A stretch of DNA of 27,303 nucleotides from CAG-882 sp050874385 (GTDB lineage Bacteria; Bacillota; Clostridia; Lachnospirales; Lachnospiraceae): positions 1 through 27,303 of the forward strand of contig JBNMKO010000041.1 in NCBI GenBank assembly GCA_050874385.1, given 5' to 3'. Below the pieces are notes generated by a model. That model made no database searches. It was given only the letters and a program-made list of their open reading frames with translations, and was not told the DNA's origin. Shown piece by piece: positions 7,344 through 15,349 of the stretch (the stretch's first letter is position 1; every line of letters starts with the position of its first letter). The position numbers and the translations under genes were made by a program.

Positions 7344-7622
7344 ATGGCACAGGATGCATTGGGAATGATTGAGACAAGAGGACTTGTAGCAGCAGTAGAG
7401 GCAGCAGATGCAATGGTTAAGGCAGCAGAGGTTTCACTTGTAGGAACAGAGAAGATTGGTTCAGGACTTGTAAGTGTTATGGTAAGAGGCGATGTAGGTG
7501 CAGTCAACGCAGCGGTTGATGCCGGCAAGGCAAGCGCAGCAAGACTTGGCGAGGTTGTGGCTACACATGTAATCCCAAGACCACACGCTGATGTAGAGAA
7601 GATTCTTCCAAAGCTTAAATAA
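7344..7622 (+). CDS. BMC-H shell protein, PduA/PduJ-like (copy 1)
   Basis: Canonical 92-residue BMC-H protein, expected to be a major facet hexamer. It shows ALGMIETRGLVAAVEAADAM at the start, the KIGSGLVSVMVRGDVGAV block containing the pore loop, and the HVIPRPHADVEKILP ending typical of PduA/PduJ/EutM. It differs from the copy at 7980 at nine of 92 positions by my reading, and the ribosome site (AAGGAGGACATT) is also shared, so the two are a recent duplication with another shell gene between them. Confidence 0.95.
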   Translation: MAQDALGMIETRGLVAAVEAADAMVKAAEVSLVGTEKIGSGLVSVMVRGDVGAVNAAVDAGKASAARLGEVVATHVIPRPHADVEKILPKLK

Positions 7623-7634
7623 GGAGCATAATCC

Positions 7635-7928
7635 ATGAAGTCAATTGGCTTAATTGAAGTGCCGAGTGTCACAGCCGCCATCGATTGTCTTGACATTATG
7701 TGCAAGACAGCCGATGTGGAATTTGTGACATGGGAGCGAAAATTAGGAGGCCGCCTTGTGACAGTGATTGTTACAGGTAATATATCGGCATGTAATGAGG
7801 CGGTTGAGGCGGCTTACGCCAAGGCAATCACACGTCCGGTTGCGAAGGCAGTTATAGCCAATCCATGTGATGAGGTTGTAAGAATACTCAATCTCAGCGC
7901 TAGCAGGATGGCAAAAAAGAACAATTAA
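7635..7928 (+). CDS. BMC-H shell protein, divergent
   Basis: Shell protein of 97 aa with one BMC domain: SIGLIEVPSVTAAIDCLDIM, then GGRLVTVIVTGNISACNEAV, and VIANPCDEVVRILN near the end. The pore-region sequence (RKLGGR) differs from the KIGSG of its neighbours, and a basic tail (SRMAKKNN) follows the domain. Three cysteines in the domain are unusual beside the Cys-free PduA-like copies. It starts 12 bases after copy 1, with AAGGAG upstream, so the genes are translated from one message. Probably a minor facet or specialised-pore hexamer; no more specific name is justified. Confidence 0.92.
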   Translation: MKSIGLIEVPSVTAAIDCLDIMCKTADVEFVTWERKLGGRLVTVIVTGNISACNEAVEAAYAKAITRPVAKAVIANPCDEVVRILNLSASRMAKKNN

Positions 7929-7979
7929 TAAGAAAATTTTAAGGTTTTAATATATAGTTCATTAAGGAGGACATTTGAA

Positions 7980-8258
7980 ATGGCACAGGAAGCATTAGGA
8001 ATGATAGAGACAAGAGGACTTGTAGCAGCAGTTGAGGCAGCAGATGCAATGTTAAAGGCAGCTAACGTAACACTCGTTGGAACAGAGAAGATTGGTTCAG
8101 GACTTGTAAGTGTTATGGTAAGAGGCGATGTAGGTGCAGTTAACGCAGCAGTTGACACAGGAGCAGCTACAGCGGCAAGACTTGGAGAGGTTGTTGCAAA
8201 GCATGTAATCCCAAGACCACATGCAGATGTAGAGAAAATTCTTCCGGTTTTAAAATAG
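7980..8258 (+). CDS. BMC-H shell protein, PduA/PduJ-like (copy 2)
   Basis: Near-duplicate of the shell protein at 7344: same length (92 aa), same start and end, identical central stretch from VGTEKIGSGL to GAVNAAVD. Differences cluster in helix faces (V25L, E29N, S31T, A60T, K62A, S64T, T74K, K90V), plus D4E, and leave the pore loop KIGSG unchanged. Long nucleotide identity supports recent duplication or ongoing gene conversion. It is followed by a strong hairpin, which may raise the message level of the shell genes relative to those downstream. Confidence 0.95.
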   Translation: MAQEALGMIETRGLVAAVEAADAMLKAANVTLVGTEKIGSGLVSVMVRGDVGAVNAAVDTGAATAARLGEVVAKHVIPRPHADVEKILPVLK

Positions 8259-8270
8259 TTTGAGTTTGTT

Positions 8271-8331
8271 CCCTATTAGTTAGTGATACTAATAGTATTG
8301 CTATTAGTATCACTGTGAAAGAGTGATAGGG
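8271..8331 (+). promoter_or_regulatory. Intercistronic hairpin after the major shell gene
   Basis: AGTGATACTAATAG (8282-8295) and CTATTAGTATCACT (8301-8314) form a perfect 14-bp stem with a 5-base loop; CCCTAT (8271-8276) and ATAGGG (8326-8331) can close an outer stem. There is no U-tract after it, so it is more likely an mRNA stabiliser/processing site or partial terminator that sets stoichiometry between hexamers (upstream) and the vertex pentamer and redox proteins (downstream). Confidence 0.65.
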
Positions 8332-8376
8332 GATTAGTATTAGTGCTAAGAAGAATTAATGTATGTGAGGCAGAGC

Positions 8377-8655
8377 ATGATAGTCGGAAAAGTCGTAGGC
8401 AGTCTGGTATCTACCAGAAAAAATGATAACTTAATTGGCAGCAAGTTTATGATTATTGAGCCGCTTTCTAAGATGCAGTCGGCATCTGTGCAGAGCGAAA
8501 ATTGCCGTATTGTTGCGGTTGACAATGTGGGCGCGGGTATCGGTGAGACGGTACTCGTGGCTACGGGAAGTGCTGCGAGGGTTGGATGCGGTATGCCGGA
8601 TGCACCTATCGATGCAGCAATCGTTGGTATTGTAGATGATGGTATGGGGCTCTAA
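8377..8655 (+). CDS. EutN/CcmL/PduN-type BMC vertex protein (BMC-P pentamer)
   Basis: Small beta-barrel pentamer that caps the vertices of the icosahedral shell. The sequence MIVGKVVGSLVSTRKND is the standard family start, followed by GSKFMIIEPL, AVDNVGAGIGETVLVATGSAAR and DAAIVGIVD, all family hallmarks. The second ATG (8377) is chosen over 8359 because it gives the family N-terminus and has GTGAGG six bases before it; 8359 would add MYVRQS with no good ribosome site. Length is 92 aa. The relatively weak ribosome site fits the low copy number needed for vertices (12 pentamers per shell). Confidence 0.92.
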   Translation: MIVGKVVGSLVSTRKNDNLIGSKFMIIEPLSKMQSASVQSENCRIVAVDNVGAGIGETVLVATGSAARVGCGMPDAPIDAAIVGIVDDGMGL

Positions 8656-8675
8656 GCTTTGAAGGAGAAATTACA

Positions 8676-10010
8676 ATGAGCATGAATATTAATGAACTGG
8701 GCAGAATCATGAGGGAGAATGGTATTGTCGGCGCAGGCGGAGCGGGATTCCCAAGCTATGCAAAGCTTAACGATAAAGCTGATACCATCATCCTCAACTG
8801 TGCTGAGTGTGAGCCGCTTTTGAAGCTCCACAGACAGGTGCTTGAGAAATATGCGTTTGAGATAATGACTGCGCTTACCGCGGTCAAGGAGGCGACGCAG
8901 GCAGAGCGAGTTATAATCGCTGTCAAGCCTGCATATAAGGGAGCAGTTGAGGCTGTCAAGGCTAATCTGTCATCCTTTAAGGATATATCAATAGGTTACC
9001 TTCCTGAGGTTTATCCGGCAGGTGATGAGGTAATCACAATTTATGAGACGACAGGAAGGGTTGTTGCTCCGGGAGCAATTCCTATTTCGGTTGGCTGTAT
9101 CGTCTACAATGTTGAGACAATGTTAAATCTTTACTTTGCAATGACGGCGGGTAAGCCTGTCACAACAAAGTACATAACAATCGCAGGTGAGGTTAAGAAG
9201 CCTGTCACACTCAAGGTCCCTCTTGGAATGACAGTCAACGAGCTTATCGAGCTTGCAGGCGGTGTAACGGTGAATGACCCTGTATATATCAGCGGCGGTC
9301 CTATGACGGGAAGAATTTGCAACGGATATGACACTATAACAAAGACATCCAATGCGATACTTGTAATGCCTAAAGACCACTATATTGTGCTCAAGCGTTC
9401 ACAGAGCACCAAGGTCAACGTAAAGAGAGCGATGGCATCATGCTGTCAGTGCCAGATGTGTACGGACCTTTGCCCGAGACATCTTTTAGGACACCCAATC
9501 ACACCACACATGTTCATGCGTTCCGTATCAAGCGGAAGTGCGCAGGACATCAAGCCTCTGCTTGACACAATGTTCTGTTCGGCATGTGGTCTGTGCGAGA
9601 TGTACTCATGCGGTCAGGGCTTGTCGCCGAGAACACTTATCGGCGAGTACAAGGGTGCGTTGAGAAGAAACGGCGTTCCTGTTCCTAAGGATGCAGTGTT
9701 AAAGCCTGTAGCTCCTTACAGAAATGAGAGAAGAGTTCCTATGGAGCGTCTCACGGCGAGAATAGGACTTACAAGATATGATGTGCCGGCTCCTATGATT
9801 GACGAGGAGGTTGCGGCTAAATCGGTTAAAATTCAGCTTACACAGCACATAGGTGCACCTGCTAAGGCATTTGTTGCCGTGGGTGACAAGGTCGTGGTCG
9901 GACAGCCTATCGGCGGTGCTGATGATGACAAGTTAGGTGTTAAGATACATGCAACAATAAGCGGCACGGTAACGGATGTGAACGACAAGTTCGTTACAAT
10001 TAAGGCTTAG
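8676..10010 (+). CDS. pduS: PduS-like flavin/iron-sulfur protein (RnfC family)
   Basis: RnfC/PduS-family protein of 444 aa, thought to move electrons across or within the shell. The N-terminal GIVGAGGAGFPSYAKL motif is the glycine-rich flavin/NADH-binding region. Two [4Fe-4S] motifs lie near residues 250-315: CCQCQMCTDLCPR (C-x2-C-x2-C-x3-C-P) and CSACGLCEMYSC (C-x2-C-x2-C-x4-C). A C-terminal SLBB/barrel-like portion follows (IQLTQHIGAPAKAFVAVGDK). In B12 systems PduS is linked to cobalamin reduction. Here there is no B12 enzyme, so a role in activase reduction or redox balance is more plausible (inference). The PduT-like protein, its usual partner, is encoded 10 bases downstream. The ribosome site AAGGAG is 8 bases before the ATG. 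Confidence 0.92.
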   Translation: MSMNINELGRIMRENGIVGAGGAGFPSYAKLNDKADTIILNCAECEPLLKLHRQVLEKYAFEIMTALTAVKEATQAERVIIAVKPAYKGAVEAVKANLSSFKDISIGYLPEVYPAGDEVITIYETTGRVVAPGAIPISVGCIVYNVETMLNLYFAMTAGKPVTTKYITIAGEVKKPVTLKVPLGMTVNELIELAGGVTVNDPVYISGGPMTGRICNGYDTITKTSNAILVMPKDHYIVLKRSQSTKVNVKRAMASCCQCQMCTDLCPRHLLGHPITPHMFMRSVSSGSAQDIKPLLDTMFCSACGLCEMYSCGQGLSPRTLIGEYKGALRRNGVPVPKDAVLKPVAPYRNERRVPMERLTARIGLTRYDVPAPMIDEEVAAKSVKIQLTQHIGAPAKAFVAVGDKVVVGQPIGGADDDKLGVKIHATISGTVTDVNDKFVTIKA

Positions 10011-10020
10011 GAGGATTATT

Positions 10021-10569
10021 ATGAGCAAAGCAATTGGAATGGTAGAATACAGGACGGTTTCGACAGGTGTACAGGCTGCGGATATTATGCTTAAGACATC
10101 AAGCGTTGATATCTTAGAGTCCTCCGTTGTATGTCCTGGTAAATATATTGTCATCATCACAGGTGATTTATCGGCAGTAAAGGCTGCTGTGGACGCTTCT
10201 AAGACAAGATTTTCGGCAGAGCTTATCGACAGCTTTGTGCTTGGAAATCCTGATGAGGCTATTTTCTCCGCAATTTACGGCGCAACAGAGGTTAAGGATG
10301 TTAAGGCACTTGGAGTTTTGGAGACATTTTCCGCGGCTTCAATAATCGTTGCGGCTGATGCGGCAGCAAAGACATCACAGGTTGAGCTTATTGAGCTTCG
10401 CCTTGCAAGAGGTATGTGCGGAAAGTCATATCTCATGCTCACAGGAGAGGTTGCGGCGGTTTCAGCGGCGATAGAGAAGGCAAAGGCTTCAGTTGCCGAC
10501 AACGGAATGTTCTTGGAGTCATCTGTCATTGCAAATCCTGACAAGAGACTGTGGGAGACAATTCTTTAA
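10021..10569 (+). CDS. pduT: PduT-like double-BMC shell protein (BMC-T), probable Fe-S site
   Basis: Two tandem BMC domains (about residues 1-85 and 95-182), giving a pseudohexameric trimer. Domain starts are AIGMVEYRTVSTGVQAADIM and ALGVLETFSAASIIVAADAA. Cys133 in the second domain lies in RGMCGKSY at the position of the pore cysteine that holds a [4Fe-4S] cluster in characterised PduT, so an electron-conducting pore is likely. The gene follows pduS by 10 bases, consistent with the known PduS-PduT pairing. No PduB-type BMC-T is encoded in the window. This is the last gene before a palindrome that may end or attenuate the main message. Confidence 0.93.
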   Translation: MSKAIGMVEYRTVSTGVQAADIMLKTSSVDILESSVVCPGKYIVIITGDLSAVKAAVDASKTRFSAELIDSFVLGNPDEAIFSAIYGATEVKDVKALGVLETFSAASIIVAADAAAKTSQVELIELRLARGMCGKSYLMLTGEVAAVSAAIEKAKASVADNGMFLESSVIANPDKRLWETIL

Positions 10570-10583
10570 ATTAGTCAGATATA

Positions 10584-10611
10584 ATTGGGGTAAAGAAGTT
10601 TTTACCCCAAT
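10584..10611 (+). terminator. 11-bp perfect hairpin between pduT and the DeoR gene
   Basis: ATTGGGGTAAA (10584-10594) pairs perfectly with TTTACCCCAAT (10601-10611) around a 6-base loop. It is not followed by a U-run (GACATTTAC), so it may be a weak terminator, or, as DNA, a palindromic operator for the adjacent regulator. Confidence 0.6.
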
Positions 10612-10656
10612 GACATTTACATAAGCTATTAAAAATTGGGTGGGGATGGTTAAAAT

Positions 10657-11424
10657 ATGCTGGCGATAGAGAGAAGAAATGCTATATTGGCAAAGCTTCA
10701 GGAGGATAAAAAGGTTGTAGTTAGTGATTTGAGCGAGCTCTACAACGTCACTGAGGAGACCATAAGAAGGGACTTAGAGAAGCTTGAAGCGGAGGGACTT
10801 GCCAAAAAGACTTATGGTGGTGCGGTTATCAATGAGAGCCTGAATACAGACCTTCCGTATACAGTGCGCAAAAAATCAAATGTTGCCGGCAAACAGATAA
10901 TAGGTGAGATACTTGGCGGAATGATTTCCGACGGCGACCATATTATACTCGATGCGAGTTCTACGGCGCTGTTTGTCGCAAAGAGCATAAAGAGCAGGAA
11001 AAATCTCACCATTATAACCAATTCTATTGAGATTATGCTTGAGCTTTCTGACAGAAAAGGCTGGAAAATCCTTTCAACGGGAGGCTCAATGAAGGATGGT
11101 TCGCTGTCCCTCGTTGGATATCAGACCATCCGCATGATTAATTCATTCAATGTCGACATGGCAATTTTTTCTGTGAAGGGAATTGACCTTAGGCATGGAA
11201 TGACCGATTCAAATGAGAGCGATGCGCAGGTTAAGATGGCGTTGCTCGAGGCAGGAAAAAAGAAAATTCTTGCTGTAGACAGTTCAAAGTTTGACAAGAT
11301 TTCCTTTACAAAGGTTGGCGAGTTCAGGGAGGTTGACATGGTTGTCACCGACACTAGACCGTCGCAGGAATGGCTGCAAAAGTTCGATGCCGCCGGCGTG
11401 GAGGTAATATATCCGCAGGAGTGA
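10657..11424 (+). CDS. DeoR-family transcriptional regulator of the operon
   Basis: DeoR-type repressor of 255 aa. The N-terminal winged helix (residues 1-56) carries the signature VSDLSELYNVTEETIRRDLEKLEAEG and the KTYGGAV linker. The C-terminal sugar-phosphate sensor domain (about 75-232) has DGDHIILDASSTALFVAK and ITNSIEIMLEL, and DSSKFDKISF near the end, matching the isomerase-like DeoRC fold that binds phosphosugars. Its place between pduT and the iron ADH in a fucose/rhamnose compartment operon suggests it senses a sugar-phosphate intermediate such as fuculose- or rhamnulose-1-phosphate, or DHAP; the ligand is inference. The purine-rich GGTGGGGATGG before the ATG is a poor ribosome site, fitting low expression. 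Confidence 0.9.
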   Translation: MLAIERRNAILAKLQEDKKVVVSDLSELYNVTEETIRRDLEKLEAEGLAKKTYGGAVINESLNTDLPYTVRKKSNVAGKQIIGEILGGMISDGDHIILDASSTALFVAKSIKSRKNLTIITNSIEIMLELSDRKGWKILSTGGSMKDGSLSLVGYQTIRMINSFNVDMAIFSVKGIDLRHGMTDSNESDAQVKMALLEAGKKKILAVDSSKFDKISFTKVGEFREVDMVVTDTRPSQEWLQKFDAAGVEVIYPQE

Positions 11425-11479
11425 TTAATATGTGGCAATAGCTGTATAGAAGGATAATTCCTGTATGGAGGTTAACATA

Positions 11480-12625
11480 ATGAAGAGATTTAAGATTAAG
11501 ACAGAGGTATGCTTTTCGGAGAATGCGATAGATGCACTGTCTGAGATAAAGAATAAAAGAGCGGTAATAATAACAGACTCATTTATGTCAAGTTCAGGTG
11601 CGGCAAAGAGAATTGCCGACAAGATGACAGGCTGTATAAGCGTGGACATATTTGACCAGGTTCGCCCTGACCCACCTATAGAGATGGTTGTTGCCGGTGT
11701 AAGGTTTTTGACTGAGCATCAGGCGGATGTGGTTGTTGCTCTCGGAGGCGGTTCATCAATAGATGCCGCAAAGGGAGTTGTCCTTATGATGAAAAAGACA
11801 CGTCCGGAGCAGAAAATTTCGCTCATAGCCATACCGACTACAAGCGGTACGGGCTCGGAGGTCACGGAGTTTGCGGTTATAACTGACAAGGAGAGGGGCA
11901 TAAAGTACCCGCTTGTCGATGAGGAGCTTCTTCCTGATATGGCAATCCTTGACCCGTCTTTGGTTGTGACGGCACCGCCTTCAGTTACAGCGGACACAGG
12001 TTTTGATGTCATAACACATGCGCTTGAGGCTTATGTCTCAACGAATGCGTCGGATGCGTCGGATGCGCTTGCTGAGAAGGCGTTAGAACTTGCTTTTGAG
12101 TATCTTCCAAAGGCTTACAGGAACGGAAACGACCTTGTGGCTAGGGAGAAAATGCACTCAGCATCATGCCTTGCGGGTATGGCGTTCAATGCGGTTAGTC
12201 TTGGAGTGAACCATGGAATAGCACATCAGCTCGGCGCAAAGTTCCATATACCTCACGGCAGGGCAAATGCCATGCTTCTGCCTTACGTCATTGAGTTTAA
12301 CGCTGACATTGAGGGACATTTCGGCGAGGCAGATTCCGAGGCGGCTGTGAGATATGCGAAGGTTGCAAAGAGGTTAGGACTTCCTTGCAACAATGTGAGA
12401 ACCGGCGTTCTCGCTCTTGTGAATGAGCTCTCATACATGCTTGACATGATGAAAGTTCCGAGAACTCTCAGCGCGGCAGGTGTGAGTGAGGCAGACTACA
12501 GGGCAGTAAAGGCTGATATAATGAGAGCTGCCGTCGCAGACCCATGTACGGCGACAAATCCAAGGGCTGTGGATGAGGGCAAGGTGGAATTAATAGTCAA
12601 CAGGCTGATTGACTGGAATTTATAA
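11480..12625 (+). CDS. Iron-type alcohol dehydrogenase, PduQ-like (1-propanol dehydrogenase)
   Basis: Group III (iron-dependent) alcohol dehydrogenase. It has the NAD-binding GGGSSIDAAKG motif, PTTSGTGSEVT, and the metal ligands in DTGFDVITHALEAY and NHGIAHQLGAKFHIPHGRANA. The N-terminus (MKRFKIKTEVCFSENAIDAL) is shaped like PduQ rather than FucO, so it probably reduces propionaldehyde to propanol and regenerates NAD+ for the compartment. Lactaldehyde reductase is the alternative. The start at 11480 is preferred: GGAGG at 11467-11471 sits 8 bases before it, while the upstream ATG at 11465 overlaps that site. Product 381 aa. It is the last gene before the strong terminator. Confidence 0.92.
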   Translation: MKRFKIKTEVCFSENAIDALSEIKNKRAVIITDSFMSSSGAAKRIADKMTGCISVDIFDQVRPDPPIEMVVAGVRFLTEHQADVVVALGGGSSIDAAKGVVLMMKKTRPEQKISLIAIPTTSGTGSEVTEFAVITDKERGIKYPLVDEELLPDMAILDPSLVVTAPPSVTADTGFDVITHALEAYVSTNASDASDALAEKALELAFEYLPKAYRNGNDLVAREKMHSASCLAGMAFNAVSLGVNHGIAHQLGAKFHIPHGRANAMLLPYVIEFNADIEGHFGEADSEAAVRYAKVAKRLGLPCNNVRTGVLALVNELSYMLDMMKVPRTLSAAGVSEADYRAVKADIMRAAVADPCTATNPRAVDEGKVELIVNRLIDWNL

Positions 12626-12685
12626 TTTTTTTATATTTGGAACACTTTCTTTATAAATCAGTTGTTTTTTTGTTGAATATGATAT

Positions 12686-12720
12686 AAAATACTTGTGGTA
12701 ATATACCACAAGTATTTTTT
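12686..12720 (+). terminator. Intrinsic terminator of the microcompartment operon
   Basis: AAAATACTTGTGGTA (12686-12700) and TACCACAAGTATTTT (12704-12718) form a perfect 15-bp hairpin with a 3-base loop, running into a T-tract. It lies 60 bases after the ADH stop. Confidence 0.93.
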
Positions 12721-12724
12721 GTGT

Positions 12725-12830
12725 AATAGGAAATTTCGTTCCTATTAAATAAAAACGCTCCGCGGGGATGCGCACTGCGACGTGCAATGTAGATGTCGCA
12801 AAGCGGCCGCCGCAGGTGCGAGAATGTGCA
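12725..12830 (+). other. Structured, locally GC-rich intergenic element
   Basis: It follows the terminator directly. AATAGGAA/TTCCTATT (12725-12732 / 12739-12746) is one hairpin. Then CGCAC (12771-12775) and GTGCG (12816-12820) can enclose a TGCGAC/GTCGCA stem (12776-12781 / 12795-12800) and the palindrome GCGGCCGC (12803-12810). The segment is far richer in GC than its surroundings. It could be a palindromic repeat or a leader for the gene at 12876; nothing identifies it. Confidence 0.4.
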
Positions 12831-12875
12831 AGGCATATTCTTTGTTATTTTAGGGCAGAGAGGGATGAATAATTT

Positions 12876-13448
12876 ATGAGAGAAATGATATTTAGGAATT
12901 TTGGTGACATGAATATTTACCAGTGCATTGTATGGTTTTTTACCTACAGCTTTCTTGGCTGGTGTATGGAATGTGTGGTTATCCGCGTCCAGCTTGGGTA
13001 CTGGGAGAACAGGGGCTTTGCAAAGCTTCCGTTCTGTGTGATTTACGGCTTTGGCTGCTTGGGGGCATTCACGCTTTTTGCGCCGTTTGCGAGATATCCG
13101 CTTGCACTTTTCATTGCGGGATGTATAGGCGGAACGATATTTGAGTATATTGTGGCGATGGTTATGATAAGGCTGTTTGGTGAGTTGTGGTGGAATTATG
13201 ACCATAAGAGATTTAATTATAAGGGCATACTTTGTCTGCAAAGTTCACTCGCATGGGGAGTGATTTGTGTATTGCTGTTTATGGTGATTAATGTTAGAAT
13301 AAAGTATATGGTGCATGCTATTAATCCTCTGGTTGTAAGACCTTTGGCACTAATTCTTTTTGTTTCGTATACGATAGATTTCTCACGCCAGTTTTACTGC
13401 TCGATGAAGGATAAGAATGATGAAAAAAATACAGAGAAGATGGCATAG
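12876..13448 (+). CDS. CmpB-like putative ABC transporter permease / membrane protein
   Basis: Polytopic membrane protein of 190 aa with about five hydrophobic segments. The opening WFFTYSFLGWCMECVVI with a following NRGF and LPFCVIYGFGCLGA is the signature of the family labelled putative ABC-transporter permease (CmpB, PF06541), common in Lachnospiraceae and other Firmicutes. YDFS-like text near the end reads YTIDFSRQFYC. No ATPase partner is encoded nearby, so a transporter function is only nominal. The next gene starts 29 bases downstream and is probably co-transcribed. AGAGGG lies before the ATG. Confidence 0.8.
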   Translation: MREMIFRNFGDMNIYQCIVWFFTYSFLGWCMECVVIRVQLGYWENRGFAKLPFCVIYGFGCLGAFTLFAPFARYPLALFIAGCIGGTIFEYIVAMVMIRLFGELWWNYDHKRFNYKGILCLQSSLAWGVICVLLFMVINVRIKYMVHAINPLVVRPLALILFVSYTIDFSRQFYCSMKDKNDEKNTEKMA

Positions 13449-13477
13449 CATACTTTTAGCGAAAAGAGCCTGATTTA

Positions 13478-15313
13478 ATGAAAAATCTTGTAAAAGATAA
13501 TCTTACCTTATTAAAAAAATGCGGAAAGACACTGATGATATTTGAGCTAATCTATAAGATGGTTGCAGTCGCAGTGTTTTATCCGCTTTTTTTGCTGTTG
13601 TTTGATTTGAGTTTTAAAATCGCGGGTATTAAGTACCTGACAAACGGATATATTTTGAAATATTTTACAAGCCCTTTTACAATAGTGATGATTGTATTGT
13701 TGGTTTTTGCTTTGGCGGTGTACAATTTCTTTGAGAAATGCTGCATGTCGGTGGTCATTGAGGCGGGGCTGGTTGCAAAAAAGCTGAATGTGCTGAGTGT
13801 TTTTTATGCCGGCGCACTCAACTTCCGTGCGAAATTCAAAATCCGCAATTTTTCACTGATTTTGTATGAGATATTTTTGTTTCCATTTTCTAATATTATT
13901 ATTCTCGGTCTTGTGATGACGAACCTTACACTGCCGGAATTTATAACGAGGGCATTTGGAAACAGAAATATTATGTATCTGGTTATATTGCTCGCATGTT
14001 TTGTGCTTTTCGTGTTTGCGATAAGGGAGATTTTTACACCCGACTATCTCATATACGGGAGTGAGGATGTAAAGGATGCATACAAAAAAAGTGCCTTACT
14101 GTTAAAGAGAAGGACGCTGCGAACCATACTCTTGATGCTTTTTTGGAATGTGATGATAATGGCTGCCGTTGGTGTGCTGTTCTTGTTGATTTCAATCATA
14201 GTGCTTGGCGGAAGCAGGCTTTTGAATTTTACAAGGGCGGGAATGGCGATATATCTGACGGTGATTAAGGGATTTAAGAACACGGTAACCCTTATACTTG
14301 TACTTATATCCGGCCCGGCATCGTACATGGCTATAACGAGCATGTTTTTCCGCTATAGGAAAGAATTTGGAAAGGTATGGAGAATTTCTGAAAATACGCA
14401 GAAGGTCATAAATAAGCCTGTTGTTGTGAAGATGTGGAGCCGGGTCTGCGTGGTTGCGAGTACGGTTGTCTCGGGAGTTTTGATTTGCGTGTACATATTT
14501 ATGGGAGTTGCAAAAAATCCGTTTGGCAGGGTGGAGCTTTTGAAAGTTCCTGATATAAGCGCCCACAGAGGAAGCTCCATTGTGGCACCCGAAAATACCA
14601 TGGCGGCTTTTAAACAGGCATTATATGACCTTGCAGATTATGTGGAGCTGGATGTTCATCTGACCTCTGACAATGTGGTGGTGGTCATGCACGACTCAAG
14701 TTTAAAGAGGACAACGGGATTTAATAAGAGCATATGGCAGGTGTCATACGATAAGATTAAGGAGCTGGATGCGGGAAGCTGGTTTTCGCAGATGTACGAG
14801 GGCGAACCTGTTCCGACACTTGAGGAGGTCATAAAGGAGATAGGACCGCTTGTAAAGCTCAATATCGAGATAAAATACAACAAAAAAGAGAGCGGCTTGA
14901 CTAAGCAGGTTGTCGACATAATAGAGCGCAATAATTTTGAGGACAGGTGTGTTGTAACCTCATCGGACTATTCTGTTCTGGCGGAGGTCAAGAAACTCAA
15001 CAGCGATATACAGACTGGCTATGTTCTGTCCGCCGCGTATGGGGCATATTACTCGATAAGCTATGTGGATGTTATAAGCATCAATTATACCTTTGTCAAT
15101 AAGGCACTTGTGGATGCGGTTCACAGAAACGGAAAGGAAATATATGTCTGGACGGTAAACTCGCCGTCGATAGTCAAGGCACTTGCCAACATGGGTGTTG
15201 ACAATATAATAACTGATGACCCGGTTATGGCGCGAGAGGCAGTGTACTCTCGATATACCGGGAAGGAGCTTATAAATATTCTCGATTATGTATTTTCGCT
15301 GAATGGGTATTGA
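13478..15313 (+). CDS. Membrane-anchored glycerophosphodiester phosphodiesterase
   Basis: The N-terminal half (about residues 1-350) is a multi-pass membrane region of the GPDPase_memb type with roughly seven hydrophobic segments. The C-terminal half (about 360-605) is a GDPD TIM barrel facing outside. Catalytic features include ISAHRGSSIVAPENTMAAF (His-Arg and Glu), YVELDVHLTSDN (Glu-Asp metal ligands), VVMHDSSLKRTTG (second catalytic His) and LNIEIKYN. It ends with the IYVWTVNS and GVDNIITDDP blocks of the family. It would hydrolyse glycerophosphodiesters from lipids or teichoic acid polymers to glycerol-3-phosphate and an alcohol. Length 611 aa is normal for this architecture. A 36-base gap leads to fbp. 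Confidence 0.92.
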   Translation: MKNLVKDNLTLLKKCGKTLMIFELIYKMVAVAVFYPLFLLLFDLSFKIAGIKYLTNGYILKYFTSPFTIVMIVLLVFALAVYNFFEKCCMSVVIEAGLVAKKLNVLSVFYAGALNFRAKFKIRNFSLILYEIFLFPFSNIIILGLVMTNLTLPEFITRAFGNRNIMYLVILLACFVLFVFAIREIFTPDYLIYGSEDVKDAYKKSALLLKRRTLRTILLMLFWNVMIMAAVGVLFLLISIIVLGGSRLLNFTRAGMAIYLTVIKGFKNTVTLILVLISGPASYMAITSMFFRYRKEFGKVWRISENTQKVINKPVVVKMWSRVCVVASTVVSGVLICVYIFMGVAKNPFGRVELLKVPDISAHRGSSIVAPENTMAAFKQALYDLADYVELDVHLTSDNVVVVMHDSSLKRTTGFNKSIWQVSYDKIKELDAGSWFSQMYEGEPVPTLEEVIKEIGPLVKLNIEIKYNKKESGLTKQVVDIIERNNFEDRCVVTSSDYSVLAEVKKLNSDIQTGYVLSAAYGAYYSISYVDVISINYTFVNKALVDAVHRNGKEIYVWTVNSPSIVKALANMGVDNIITDDPVMAREAVYSRYTGKELINILDYVFSLNGY

Positions 15314-15349
15314 TGTTTTTAAATAAAAATAATGTGGGAGGAGATTTTT

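Noticed and set aside
12651..13241. 196-codon open frame on the minus strand
   Set aside because: It overlaps the operon terminator and the CmpB-like membrane gene, and the translation is low-complexity basic sequence; a shadow.
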